From: Sipunculus nudus | Taxonomy: Eukaryota > Annelida > Sipuncula > Golfingiida > Sipunculidae | Direction of reading: 5' to 3' | Assembly: GCA_026874595.1 (NCBI GenBank) | Contig: CM049320.1 | Span: 31,716,214 to 31,780,213, forward strand | DNA: 64,000 nt | Part shown: positions 36,844 through 49,100 of the stretch, piece after piece | How positions within the stretch are numbered: the stretch's first letter is position 1 | How the letters are laid out: each line of letters opens with the position of its first letter | Program-made: the position numbers and the translations under genes | The notes under the pieces: generated by a model | The model's input: the letters and a program-made list of their open reading frames with translations, nothing else | Told to the model about the DNA's origin: nothing | Databases searched by the model: none

Positions 36844-38107
36844 ACGAAATATGAAGAGAACTATTATGGCTGAATATATATTAATCATAATTGATGTTTT
36901 GACCAGTTAAATTAGCTCGCATGATGAACCAAAGAATTGCTTGCTGTCCTATTTTGTAGATCTAGGGAGTATTCCCACACAAGAACCGCCTTTGAATAAA
37001 ACGCCGTTTGTCTGCTCAATAAAACACCCGTGACAAGTGAAGAAGGAACTACTTTAAAGCTACATTATCTGTCTGGCGTGTTTTACTGTTTATTTATTGC
37101 CTGTCTAGAGATATGAAAAGAGGCATTTTGGAGCATTTAAAATGCTAGATATACGGCTGTTTCTATTAAATTTGTCATATTTTAAATTAATTATTAGACA
37201 CTACCAGTCTGTTGTGTGACAGATCATCGATATAATAAAGTGGACATAAGTGATTCTATTGGACATGAAAACATAATGCCGTATTCTGCTCATTGTTTTA
37301 ACTATATCTCTCAGAGACAAAACAAAAAAATAATCGCCTTTAGATATAGGTTATATCCTGTCTAAATTATGACGTTTATCAACATAAACAGCTTATATTT
37401 TGCCGTTAAAATATATAGGCAAATCATGGCTTGGCTAAGGACAAAGGAATATAGTGTTTTCTTTATATTTTGACACAAAAGAAACCCATCTACTCTATGG
37501 AGTTTTGATATATATTACAATCAAAACGTTTCGTTTTGATACTGCAATCCAATTTGAATTATGCAGAAATATACACATAATGGATCGTCAAATCGATCCA
37601 CCAAATATGTTTTTTTAATTCATCTTTTAAACGTATCGTCTGCATTTTTAAGAGAAAGATTTTGCATTGTTTCAATAACTAATTTAACTAATTTTAAATG
37701 GGTTTAAAATTGGCATGATCTTCAGCATTTAAGTGTACTAAAAGGTAAGACTTGGATAGGTCTAAGATTATAAAGGTTAAATCTAAGTAATTCCATATCT
37801 ATATTCATTTGGATGAAAAAAATAAAATAATTTAATGTGATATCAATATGATAGTTATATCTCCATGAACAATTCTTGAACAAAAAGTTAAACAAATATT
37901 CACTTTAACTCCTCTTAGTATGTATAGGAAATGCACGGGGAAAATCTGTCATATTTTAAAATTGAAGCTGTAGTTAAATAAAGTATTTATTATATTTGAT
38001 AAAAAAAAGTATAAATAAAACAAAAGGAAATGATACAAAACACTCAACCTGAGATGTTCAGATGATGTGCTAATTGTCATTTTCTTCTAGAAAAGACACT
38101 TATTTAC

Positions 38108-38252
38108 CTGAGAGCTGGCTCATATACGGAATGGGACAAAGTGGCTGAGAAGGTTCGACTTTGGAGCAGTATTTATGCGTGCTATCCTGATAAGACCTCA
38201 GCTTACTGTCCAGATATTGTAAACGGATTTTCATTGTGTGCACATAAAACAT
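38108..38252 (-). CDS. Candidate first exon for unit B gene (unproven)
   Basis: An open frame from ATG at 38252 (MFYVHTMKIRLQYLDSKLRS ... HKYCSKVEPSQPLCPIPYMS) to donor CTCAG|GTAAAT, phase 1, which fits the PAN acceptor at 36553. It has no signal peptide and no homologue elsewhere in the window. Could equally be 5'UTR or an unrelated exon. Confidence 0.25.
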
Positions 38253-38262
38253 AAAACCCGGA

Positions 38263-38281
38263 AGGGGGGGGGGGGGGGGGG
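38263..38281. repeat. Poly-G tract
   Basis: About 18 G in a row upstream (minus sense) of the candidate exon. Confidence 0.9.
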
Positions 38282-38362
38282 CTAAAATTACATTTTTCTA
38301 ATCCACTGGTTTCAACAGAAAATGTCGCGAATGGAATAAGTCCCACTCCCATTCAATTTTTT

Positions 38363-39910
38363 AGCTCAGCTGACTGTAAGTCATCTGAGCTATAGCGATC
38401 ACTCTTTGTCCGTCTGTCTGTCCGTCTGTCTGTCCATCTGTCCGTTTAAACAGGCACAAATCGTAACCGCTGGACCTAGAATCTTGTAACTTGACATTCT
38501 GAGAGGTCCATGAAAATCTTCTTGGAAACCAGAAATTAGGTCTCTGTTACCCATATCATTCGAGCTATGGGGCCCCAAAGTACCCCCCCCCCCCCCAGAA
38601 TAGTCAAACATTTCATCTCATTAACTACATCACTGATGGTCATGATTTTTGGCATACATATTGATCATAAGATGTTCTATCAGTTCCTGTAGACTGGTGG
38701 CGCCACCTGAATTTTTACGAATTGTTTTCCTTTATTTTTGAGACCTTTAAAAATGTGAACATCTGTTAACAGTGCACAAATCGCAAACACTGGACCTAGA
38801 ATCTTCATTCTTGACACAGTGAGAGACCCAAGAAAGGTCTCCGTGGAAACCTGAAATAAGGTCTCTGTTACCCATATCCTTTGCGCTAGGGGCTCCCAAT
38901 TACCCCCCCCCCCCCCCAGAATAATGGAAAATTTGATAAAAAAAACTGCAACATCTCAATAACTTCAACACGGATGGTCATGATTTTTGGCATACATATT
39001 GATCATGAGGTGTTCTATTAGTTTCAGCAGACTGGGTGTACCACCTATATTTTATTCATTTTTTCGAATCTATTTCTCTATTTTTGAGACCTTAAAAGAT
39101 GTGGTTATCTGTCAACAGGGTACAAAATGTAACAACTGGACCTAGAAACTTCATTCTTGTCATGCAAGTAGGCCCATGAAAAGTGTCTGTGGAAACCTGA
39201 AATTAGGTTTCTGTTTCCCATATCATTCAAGCTATAGGACTCCAAAGTATCCCTCACAATAGTGGGCATTTTGATACAAAATCTGAAGTATCTGAACAAC
39301 TAATGCAGAGATCACCATGATTCTTTGCATGGATATTGATTATGGAATGTTTCATCAGTTTCTGCAGACTGGTGGTGCCATCTGTATTTTATTCAATTTT
39401 TCGAATTTATTTCTCTATTTTTGAGACCTTTAAGGATGTTGTCATCTGTTAACGTGGCACAAATTGTAACAACTGGACCTAGAATCTTCCATTTGTCATG
39501 CAAGGAGGCCCATGAAAAGTGTCTGTGGAAACCTGAGATTATGTCTCTGTAAGCCATATCTTTCAAGCTATAGGACTCCGAAGTATCCCTCAGAATAATG
39601 GAAAATTTGATACAAAAGCTGAAGTATCTGAACAATTAATGCAGAGATCACCATGATTTTTTCCATGGATATTGACCATTATGTGTTTTTATTAGTTTCT
39701 GCAGACTGGTGGAGACATCTGTATTTTTTTTAAGTTTACGCATTTTTTCTTTATTTTTGAGATTTATAAATACAGACACAATCTTGGCCTGTTGGTTAAT
39801 CTGTTTGATGCTTCAGTTGAATGGGTATATACTACCATTCAGACGATAAAATTTCCTTTTGCGAATCTTTTCCCAGTCAGCTAAGCGTCATGACCCATGG
39901 GCCCTTGTTT
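38363..39910 (+). mobile_element. Tandem-unit element: hairpin, GTCYGTCT run, four ~330-bp units, conserved end
   Basis: It opens with a near-perfect hairpin at 38363-38391 (AGCTCAGCTGACT...AGTCATCTGAGCT), then TTTGTCCGTCTGTCTGTCCGTC. Four diverged units follow, starting near 38455, 38775, 39120 and 39455, each with CACAAATYGTAACNACTGGACCTAGAATCTT and GTGGAAACCTGAAATNAGGTCTCTGT. It ends GTCATGACCCATGGGCCCTTGTTT at 39910. Units 1 and 2 carry a poly-C tract at the same place. The plan matches Helitron-like tandem-core elements described in bivalves, though I cannot see a coding partner. Confidence 0.7.
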
Positions 39911-41589
39911 ACTTTAAAAATGTGATATTTCTTGGGAAGTTTTATCCAGCCTTATCCTGGGAACACAGATCTGCTGATTTGCATACTCAAAAAGTTGTTT
40001 TAAAACATGATGTCCCTCAAAATGCATCGTTTTGAACTCGCGTCCTACCAAGTAATTAACTGGGACGTGTAACTATAAAGATACCTAACATATTTTACAA
40101 ATGAAAAGTTATCATAAGGGGCTTATGCAATCATTTCGAGAACTATCCTGGCCCTTGGAATGTGATAAAAATAGTAACATCGGACGTTTATAAAAGTAAA
40201 TGAAACAATATTATCTACTAAGTAATTCCTTCGTGCACAATGGAGCAATAAGATTAATAAAAATAATCATGTGGTGATTCTGTCTTTAAACGTAGAGAAC
40301 ACAGTACACGGGTTGCCCCTTTAAACTTTACTATCGAAGTGCGTTTGACGAAGGCCATGTTTTACTATACCTTGCCATTTAGTGGTATAAAATACAGGAA
40401 GCTAAAACCGTCTGCCAATATTGATTGATGGCGGTCCTGATCTGTTTCTGTGTACAATTAATATCACCGGCAGATGCGCGTCAGTAAACTTGGACACATC
40501 AAAAGTCGACACGCAAGGGCAACTCATACCTTTGACAGTATGAATCTTCTCGGCTCTTTCAAAAGGTAAAAGTTATCGAACTTTATTGCCCTGTTTCTCA
40601 ATGTGCAGTTTATTCACTCATTTCAGATAAAATTATATAATAGTAAAATAAAACAAACATATTGTGAAGCTTTGTTTTATTGGATATTGTGAAAGCATTA
40701 ATGAGCTGCTCTCCAGAGTTTCGAGGATTAATGATAAAACATGGTATGAATATATTTTTCAAATATCTACGCAATATAATACCATGTGATAATATATCTG
40801 TGATCTTTGTTCATAGACTACAATAAAACTAATGTTTTGAGGAATATGGACTACTTTAACTGACAGCTTCAGTAAGGACATTTAAAATTAAATAATTAAA
40901 TGTTTTCTCTACAATATATCTGATAACGGAGAATCACTAACCACTTTCGAGGAACAACGAAATTGCATAAATTAATATGTTTCTCAAGAGTGATGCCCCG
41001 TCTCAAGGATTATGCATTTTTAATTAATAAATAAATCTTTGAAATGTTCGAATAGTAACAGGGATTACACCAATGATTAACATTCAACAACTGTATAGGT
41101 AAGTTCGTATTATATTATTACTATATTATCGTATTCGACAGACAGTGACACTGAGGGTGGAAATTCAGCTCCTGCAGCAGTCATCTTCGAAAAGAATAAA
41201 ATGAACATGTGCATGTACATTCCTAGATAGTCATGTAAAAATCACGAGAACCTAAGAGTCTAAAGGTTTCTATGGGTATAAAATGTTATTTACTATTGAT
41301 ACCGCTTTCCATACAGAATGTCATCATTAAAAAGTTGTCATATTTCTACTGCCCACATACCCAAGGTTCAATTATGAAGTTTAGCCTCAATAGCAGCATA
41401 AAAAGGTCGGAGCGGCGACCGTACGAGTGAAGCAACGTAAAAAAAACACAATAATTGATACACTCTCTTTAAGCTCACATGGGTAAATGTACCAGACGAC
41501 CATGTCGCTTCAACCTCTTGCTTCATCACAGGTATGAATATACCATAATTGAGAAAGCTAACTGTATATCTGTTTAAAGGCACTCCAGA
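39911..41589. other. Intergenic, nothing recognised
   Basis: Downstream (minus sense) of the unit C gene. No exon, RNA gene or bounded repeat seen. Confidence 0.4.
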
Positions 41590-41863
41590 CTAATAAACAT
41601 AATTTCCCATATCCAGGGTTTTCTCACAGAGAGGGCGACCAAAATACCACGGGAAAAGTCTTGCCCACCGGAACTGGTGGTTTGCATCAAGAACAATATA
41701 AGTGTTTCGGTGCTGTGACCCGGGGTCCACTGGTCCCCAGTTCAGGAAGGTGCTTTCCACTTGTTTTCCCTTGCTCAGCCATACCCATTCTTCGCGACCT
41801 TCAGATTTCCCCCAGGAGTATGCTCTCTGCGACTTGCCACTTGTCCAGAAGAACCTTTGACGA

Positions 41864-41864
<1 letters not shown>
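41590..41864 (-). CDS. Unit C lectin, second half (terminal exon)
   Basis: Starts right after ATATATAG at 41866-41865 and ends TAG. It reads QRFFWTSGKSQRAYSWGKSE, EEWVWLSKGKQVESTFLNWG and FRWARLFPW...RPLCEK. The exon is 39 bases longer than its unit A paralog. Canonical loop cysteines are absent. Confidence 0.85.
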
Positions 41865-41944
<80 letters not shown>

Positions 41945-44914
41945 TGACATATGAATGAAAAGAGCTATGCAGCAGAAAGAAAGAAATCATCACAAGATAT
42001 GTCATTCTATAGCTATTACCATGTTATTAGACGAAATATCAATCAATATTTTTACCTCATTTCGCATTTTTAAATATGAAGTGAGACAGCACATTTAGGT
42101 TTCAGTTTGTTCATCCTTGAGTGCTTCTTAGGGATATAAATAATTCTCATTCTTAATTTATGGTCTATTAATTAGGTAGAGAAAATAAAAAGTTAAGTAC
42201 ATATCTGACTTTTATTTTATATTTCAGCCCTTTATTTGAATTGTTAAAATACCGTATTCCTTTGGCCATTTTTTGGCTCTCATGGGACCTGTTAGGTGTT
42301 GCTGCTCTTCTGAAGACTCGATGGCAACCAGATATGACTCCCTCTGCTTACAATATTTCCATGCTCTTGGCCAGGTCACTCTTTGACCACTGAGCAAGTA
42401 GCATGATCCGCGGAAATAGTAACCAAAGGGCTCAGGACAAAGTCTTTCCTTGACTGTCGATTGTCCTAAAATATGCCGATATTAATGTGCACATTGTTAG
42501 GTAATCAACAGTCTGCCCTCAAACTATAAATGATGTGATAAAAAAAATAATATGTAAAAGTAAATGATCGAATAATTCATAGAAATAGGATATGAATACA
42601 ATAACATTTGTTTGAATGTAGGATATTTACAATTTGTTATATATCAACAAGTCATGGTCTGTGTATCTATTGAATATCTTAGCGTGAATCGGCCTGTTTC
42701 GTTCTTGTCGTGAAAATCATACGAAATAGTGAGATTTCGGTTTATAGAAAAATAAATTGCTCATTGTCAGGCTAACTATAAAACCGACTTTTATTCCAAA
42801 GCAGGATTAATTGCTGGTGCAGGGTCTGTTCCATGGTAATGAAAGATTATAAATGTAATCCACCACCTGACATTTTAGCTGATAAATCTTTGAAGAATTG
42901 CACAAAACTTTAGCTAAGGAATTGAACGAAATTTTAAACAATTTACTCGGTTTGTGTATTGTTTTCATTTGAACAAAAGGCAATCCCCTACGGTTGGTGA
43001 GAACTAACATGATGCCTCCATTTATGACAATTTGAGCAATTGCAGTTACATGGTTTATTACTGTTAAAGTAGTGCGAATCAAATTAGACACACCAATTTT
43101 TCAACCATGATTATGAACAGGTTTGAAAACTAGAGACCTGGATATTGTAATGCAGACAGTAATGTAAATGGTTGGCATCTTATTAAAGACAAGCTTTGTG
43201 AAGGTTTCTTCCTCAGATTATATCCTGTTGAAATATCCCAAGGCATAACAAAAACGGGTACAAGATCAACGGGGTTTGGGAGACCATTGCGAAGCCGGTA
43301 AATCGAGGCGTTACTGTGGAAACGCATACCATCAGAGTGCTCTCGGCTGACACAAATCAGGCAAAATTATTCAGGAGTGAGGGGGTCATCAAAACATGCT
43401 GTATTGCGAGTTTGCTACAGAAAGGTATTACCGAATCCGTGCATGAGAACCGCAGACCTATATATTTTCAATAACTTCCGTTCGTTTTATCCGTAATTAC
43501 AATTAAAACGTCTCACATGCGATCGTGACTGTAAAATGCCACACAAAAATATCATCTGGATAGTGCATTTGAGAAACTTTATCATTGCTTCATCTGCTTT
43601 CACATATCACAGACAATACACAAAATTTAACTTCAGATTTTAGGTATTTTACATTTAGATATGATTTTTTGTTTCATTAATTTCTTTTCAGATTTGCTGA
43701 ACATCGTATTTCCCATATTTCTGAAATGCCAATCCAATTGAAAAAAGAGGAGTTGCAATGTTACGGTAATTTATTTAAATACAATTATTTATGAAAAAAA
43801 ACTCTGAACAGACTGTGTTGAGTTTTTTTATGTTGCGGATAACATCAAAGGAATTACTCATTGTGTTTTGGAGGTACACTGGATCATCGCCATATTTCTC
43901 TTTATCAAAAGCCTGATGTTCCATTGAAACATGCGCCTATTTCAACATACGAGTTTTTAAACCATGACAAACATTTCCTCTGTTGCTTCCGTGTTTAATT
44001 AGGAACTGGCGAAGATAACTGTGACCTTTCCAATTTCTTAATAAAGACATCTTTCTCTAATTTTGGCATTTTATATATAATATTTTACTTTTGGAGACGC
44101 CATGAATTTGAATATAGTGACGTGTCAAGAAATATTTAATTTTAAATATACAGAAAACGTGAACATTAAAGGGAACAAGTTTTACATGAACCGCTGACAA
44201 GGGGTCAACAGGGTCAAATTATTTTGACTAAACGTCTTGAAGTGTCACCGAATCACAAAACCTTACCTGCTTTCCCACAAGTATCAGCAGGAACCAGCTG
44301 AGGTCCAGGAGCCCAGAGAGTACATACGTCTCTGGACACAATGAACTGGATGCAAGAAGGCGTGATCTGTGTCTTACAGAGTAGCTGACATTCCTTATAC
44401 AATATTCCCCGTTTGTACACATACTTTATTTGTTTTCTGCTAATTTTCACGTCTCTTTCCCTCTGAGGTGTATCGTGTACAACTGTGGAAGCACAAGGTT
44501 AAATATATTAATATATTAATGTGTGTGTGTGTAACCGGACACGCAAAGGAGATCCTACTGGCCTTGCTAGTGAAGCTTGAACGTCTGATGTGTGTCACAG
44601 GTTACGAGTTCGAATCAACATTAACCCTGTTTCTATTTTCACCCGTTACAAATAAATATATACATAATAAACGCCATAAAATGATAGAAAAAAAGGGACC
44701 AATAAAATCTACTATATTTATGGTGTGCACAAAGTATCCTCCTTGTGTACTCGGATTTTTCCTGAAAATTAATCAAAGTCAAGCAAAATTAAAATGCAAC
44801 GTTTAAATCAACAAATTATTTCTCCGTGAAGACCACATTTAGAGAGGGCATTGTTGAAAAATCTGATATACCTGGTAGGGCAATAAGCATCATAACTGTA
44901 TGTACATTAATCAT
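41590..44914 (-). CDS. Complete secreted PAN + C-type lectin gene (unit C)
   Basis: Four exons: 44914-44872 (ATG, signal peptide), 44482-44267 (PAN/apple-like), 42465-42253 and 41864-41590 (C-type lectin, TAG stop). Every junction is phase 1; the sum is 747 bases or 248 residues. MINVHTVMMLIALP is a short hydrophobic leader, so the product should be secreted. The lectin fold landmarks (CP, SCYLL, W-x-A-x-x-C, WTSG, WVWLSKG, LCEK) are present but the EPN and WND sugar-site motifs and the loop cysteines are missing, so Ca2+-dependent sugar binding is doubtful. Likely a soluble immune or adhesion protein (family inference). A possible 5'UTR exon ends at 45722 (GCAG|GTGAGC). The last intron ends in a (TA)n tract that runs into the splice acceptor. 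Confidence 0.8.
41866..41944. repeat. (TA)n-(CTA)n compound microsatellite
   Basis: About 22 TA units followed by about 11 ACT units. On the minus strand it forms the 3' end of the unit C last intron, AG included. Confidence 0.97.
42253..42465 (-). CDS. Unit C lectin, first half
   Basis: Acceptor ATATTTTAG, donor TACG|GTATTT, phase 1-1. It reads RLCPEPFGYYFRGSCYLLSG, TWPRAWKYCKQRESYLVAIE and SSEEQQHL. Close paralog of 30230-30448. Confidence 0.88.
44267..44482 (-). CDS. Unit C PAN/apple-like module exon
   Basis: Acceptor CTTCCACAG, donor GCAG|GTAAGG, phase 1-1. It reads KYVYKRGILYKECQLLCKTQ, ITPSCIQF, SRDVCTLWAPG and ADTCGKA. Same cysteine plan as 36341-36553 and 17660-17842. Confidence 0.8.
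44872..44914 (-). CDS. Unit C start and signal-peptide exon
   Basis: ATG at 44914-44912, MINVHTVMMLIALP, donor CCAG|GTATAT, phase 1 out. The hydrophobic core VMMLIALP is a plausible secretion signal. Too short for standard ORF calling; chosen because phase and position agree with the paralogous exon at 36802-36843. Confidence 0.65.
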
Positions 44915-45267
44915 AGTAGTTATCTTTAAAATATATCTGAAAATTCAAGGGGACTTTCGAGCACAGGTTGTGGTCGCCTTTGTGTCCTAAAAATATGATA
45001 TACAGACCGCTTTGCCGTTTCTGTTGGTTGAACATCGAGTGACAGTTTAAGTGGTGATAATTTTAAAGATACATAAACTATCTGGGGCGCCTGTCATGGG
45101 ATTTGAGTCGATGTCTATCAAACGTCCAAATTAAGAGGTACACAATTATATCTAATGCATATATCACGCATTAGAATCGACATATATTATTTTTTTCACT
45201 CTGATTAATTTTATATGTCCTGTATTATCAAAGGTTGGGGGTTACTTTTTGTTCAAATGTAAAACAA

Positions 45268-45535
45268 ATTCAAACACTGCTAACATATAGTCCGTGTTTT
45301 TGTCAAAATATAATATTTAGCCACAGATTACTTGTCTGATTTCCTGAGTAAAATTTCTGACTGTAAGGTTTACTAATGATATGTAGATTATGGCATCTAA
45401 ATATAACCTTAGAACAAATGCATTCACTGCTAACATATAATCCATTTCGTCCCGTGTTTTTGTCAAAATAAAATATTTAGCCACAGATTACTTGTCTAAA
45501 TTCCTGAATAAAATTTCTGACTGGAAGGTTTATTA
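45268..45535 (+). repeat. Tandem duplication, about 155-bp unit
   Basis: CACTGCTAACATATARTCC...CCGTGTTTTTGTCAAAATA...ATTTAGCCACAGATTACTTGTCT...AAAATTTCTGACTG.AAGGTTTA occurs at 45274 and again at 45424. Confidence 0.85.
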
Positions 45536-45939
45536 TTTGATGATAACTTCGCACAATAACGATAGAACATGAATACATTATGATGTCTTTAGTTAAATCC
45601 ATTGGGTCAAACATTTGTACATCGATCCAGAGTGGCTCATATCCATTCCCATTTTACCAGTTACTATAAAGTGGACAGACAATTCCTTCGTCAGCATGTG
45701 AAATAATATACTTAAGCTCACCTGCAGAACGGCTCGACATTGGGAGAAAAGCAGCGCTCGCCCGGTGGACTAGTTGGACAATAAAATAACTGCCTCTCAC
45801 AAGGAAACAAGTAGACCCCGATATTTATATTTGTTAATTGAATCTAACAAAGTAAAATCACGGTTTGAACAATATTTAAATGAGTTCCGTGAAATTTGAC
45901 ACAGCTTTATCATGTATATAGAATTAAAGCGGTACAATA

Positions 45940-46190
45940 TGGGCCCTGGACAGATGAGTGGTAAAACGCTCGGCCTTCTCCGCTGGCGACCCGGGTCCGA
46001 TTCCCGGAGTGGCTATGAGAGTAGGTTGTAGTGGCCCGTCCAAGGTCGGCCGTTTTCTCCGGGTTCTCCGGTTTCCTCCACCCATAACGACTACCGAGCG
46101 CCAACATCCGAGCCATGAAAAGTGCCTCGTATTAGTTATTGTAACTAGTTGTACAATCCATGTAAAATAAATAAAGTTTATAATATGTTG
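45940..46190 (+). repeat. tRNA-derived SINE
   Basis: The head has an A-box-like GATGAGTGGTAAAACGC and a B-box-like GGGTCCGATTCCC (near 45992-46004). The body contains CCGTTTTCTCCGGGTTCTCCGGTTTCCTCC, and the 3' end is AAAATAAATAAAG. Not a functional tRNA. Confidence 0.7.
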
Positions 46191-49100
46191 TCATGTCAAA
46201 TTAAGTTTTTCATTGGTAGACATGTAGAAATTACATCAAGAAAGTAAGGAATATGAAACTTTTGTTAAAATTCGATTATCTACTTATAAACCCAAAAATG
46301 CTTCATTACGGACAAGAAATAAAGCTAATGAATCAACTGCCCCTTGTCTTGTGTACCAAATTTCTATCGTTATGTGTTGAGAGCGGGCTCACTTCTCATA
46401 AGAATGATTGTTTAAATGTCCTCTAACGCCTGCTAGGAGAAACTTATGTTTGACCATTAATACTCACTTTTATGATTTCCTTTGCGTACTTACAGTGATG
46501 TCTATTCTTCTTCACGGTTAAGGGGGGGGGGGAGATGACTCGTTAATTAGAACAACATTTTTATAAAAATTTAAGCATAAAGTTATAAAAATAAGGTATA
46601 ATCTTGTCAGTATATGTTATTATTAAACCAGGTTTAGATACATATATTTCATAGTAAACTCAAAATTGGAACCAAAGTCTAAAATTATAAAAACTAATAT
46701 ATTTATGATTTTGGTAGGGGGGATAACTACAATGCCCATCCCCCTTGCTAGAAAGTAGGCTGGATATATACCCCCACCCCATCCCACTATATTGACACCC
46801 CTGCGAACTCATGGTTTTATATATTTCTGCCGAGAAAATGGCCTGATAAAATTCTGAAACGGGGGCGAGTTCAAACGAAATTGTTGCAATCGCCCAAACG
46901 GTATTTTGATTCGCATCGGGCAAGTGGGCGATCGGCAATGTCGAACCCCTTTAAGAAAAACTTATTTGTAAAATATTGATTAAAAGCAGATACCGGATTT
47001 GTTCAACGGAAAAGGAAGTTATTTCTAATATAAGGGAGAATTATGCCTGCTCATTCAATCGAAGTAAATCAGATATATTCAAGTGCATTCTCAAGATTAA
47101 GTAATAAAAGCCCTTTCCCTTTAGTGTACTGCCATGTGTGTCAAGGAACAGTGTTGTTCCGGCCAATAAGTTTTTACCTTTCCGGGCTTGTCGAGTTTTG
47201 ATGTGTTATCGTTATCCTACTTCAATGGGAGGGGATTTCTAGAGTGAAAATATTAAGGACGTATCATAATGTCAAAACCAAGGCTAGAACATTATAATAA
47301 AAACACAAGGGTTTCATATGGCATTTATTCTTAAGAATGTTTCTTAAAAACCGATAACAACCCATTCAGCGAAATGTGTGTAAATGTTTGCTACATGTAT
47401 TAAAGTGTAATTACTAAGCCATCAATACAATTATATAGTATAAAATTTACAGCGAAATAAATACATCATTCAATACTTTCAAAATGTTATACATTTGACA
47501 AGATACATCGTACAAAGGCCATTTTATCATACAGCGCGGGAAAATGTGTAATAATGTCTATACATTTTCTTTGCAAACAAAACACCATAGTATATTCAAC
47601 GGGCAGTTGACCCCTGTAAATCAGAAATATGCAGATCTAATTTAGAATTTGTGCAATTCTACAATTTTGTTCCGTCACATAGCCTACTAAAAATATACTT
47701 TGAATTTCATCGTCCACACATGTTATGGCTATGCACTATATACAGCTGGTGGAATTTTCTCTGGTTGCCTAATTTAATGCTGACGGGAACGTTTGCTTCC
47801 GTTTTTCCAGTTCTAAAATTCCCTAACCTTCAAAGAGATAGATAATACATTGTTAAAATGTCCTTATACGTCAATAACCTGTGTTATAGCGAACTGTAAA
47901 AGCATGATACCGACATGTGTCTATAAAAACGGACCATTCAACAAAAGGGTCCGTACACACGAACTTGAAAGTTTTTGTTTAAATCTTTGTTTACTCAAGA
48001 CCACCGGACCAAGAAAAGCGCAGTTTTGTCGTAACAAAAGCAGATTTGATCTTTTCCGGCCAGTGTTCACACGTGCCTTAACGTAAGCAGTATGTGCTAG
48101 TTTTTATCCTACATAATAATATCTTCAAATGAAAGGAATTCTAAAGGAATCTCCTGCGCCAAGCTTGAATGATACTTATGAAAGAAGAAAAATTAACAAC
48201 ATTGGATCTATCTCCCACTATACCATCATAGGTCTGTCCTGTGGTCGAGTAACCATGTTCACTCATGTTTAATTGAATATAGAAGATATTATTTTGGATA
48301 TGATTGAAGTTTCGAATGATTAATCATATATAAATCATTGAGCTAAATCAATAGCATCAATTGATCGTTAAACAGGAACAACAACTTTTTAGGGTTTTTG
48401 TATGAGCACTAGACCCGGCCGTGATCAGTGATAAATTTATGGACTCCATTCAACAAGGTAGTGGAGAAAGTCTGATTTTTTGGAACAGAGATATACGTTT
48501 TAAGTTGCTTCACAAATTAAAGATATGATTTGATTATATATTCTTAAATTGTTATTATATATTCCTAAATTGTTATTATATATTCCTAAATTGTAAAACG
48601 TTTCACCTAAAGATAATTTGTTGACTTTGAACAATTGGCTCTTTTAGGAGAGAATATTCCAACAGAACTAATGCATTTCCAGTTACACGTATGAAAGGGA
48701 GGCTGCACAGAGAAGAAAATGATCATCGAAATTCTTCTCTACCTACTACACCTTAACACAGCGTATATGAAAGAAAATTGGTAAAACAATCACGTAGAAA
48801 TAACAACCTCAGTTTTATGTAGGATTTAAAAATGTATTTGCTAGCCCTCATTACATTTTTATATTGTGTTTTACGATAATAATGATGTTATTAAACATCT
48901 GTATATAATATACCTGTAATTGTAAGAATGCTGCGTGTCATTTAATGGGTTCATTGAGGGAATCCCGGGTTTTCGTCAACGGTTTTCATCTGGTTTGGTG
49001 CAATGCACCTCAGATGAATATAATTCCATGTAACTTCCCGCCTTTTTTATAATATATCGCGACAGTTACATATCCCTGCAGTGCTTCACATATATAATTG

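Larger units (their letters stand above)
36300..37950. repeat. Segmental duplication, unit B copy
   Basis: Partner of 32400-33930, same orientation, about 3.9 kb apart. Contains the intact PAN exon. Confidence 0.8.

Noticed and set aside
41661-41954. 97-codon plus-strand frame
   Set aside because: Antisense of the unit C lectin exon extended through the (TA)n(CTA)n tract.
45943-46016. tRNA gene-like sequence
   Set aside because: B-box present but stems do not pair; SINE body follows.
47850-48086. Cys-containing 78-codon frame
   Set aside because: No recognisable domain, signal peptide or splice context.
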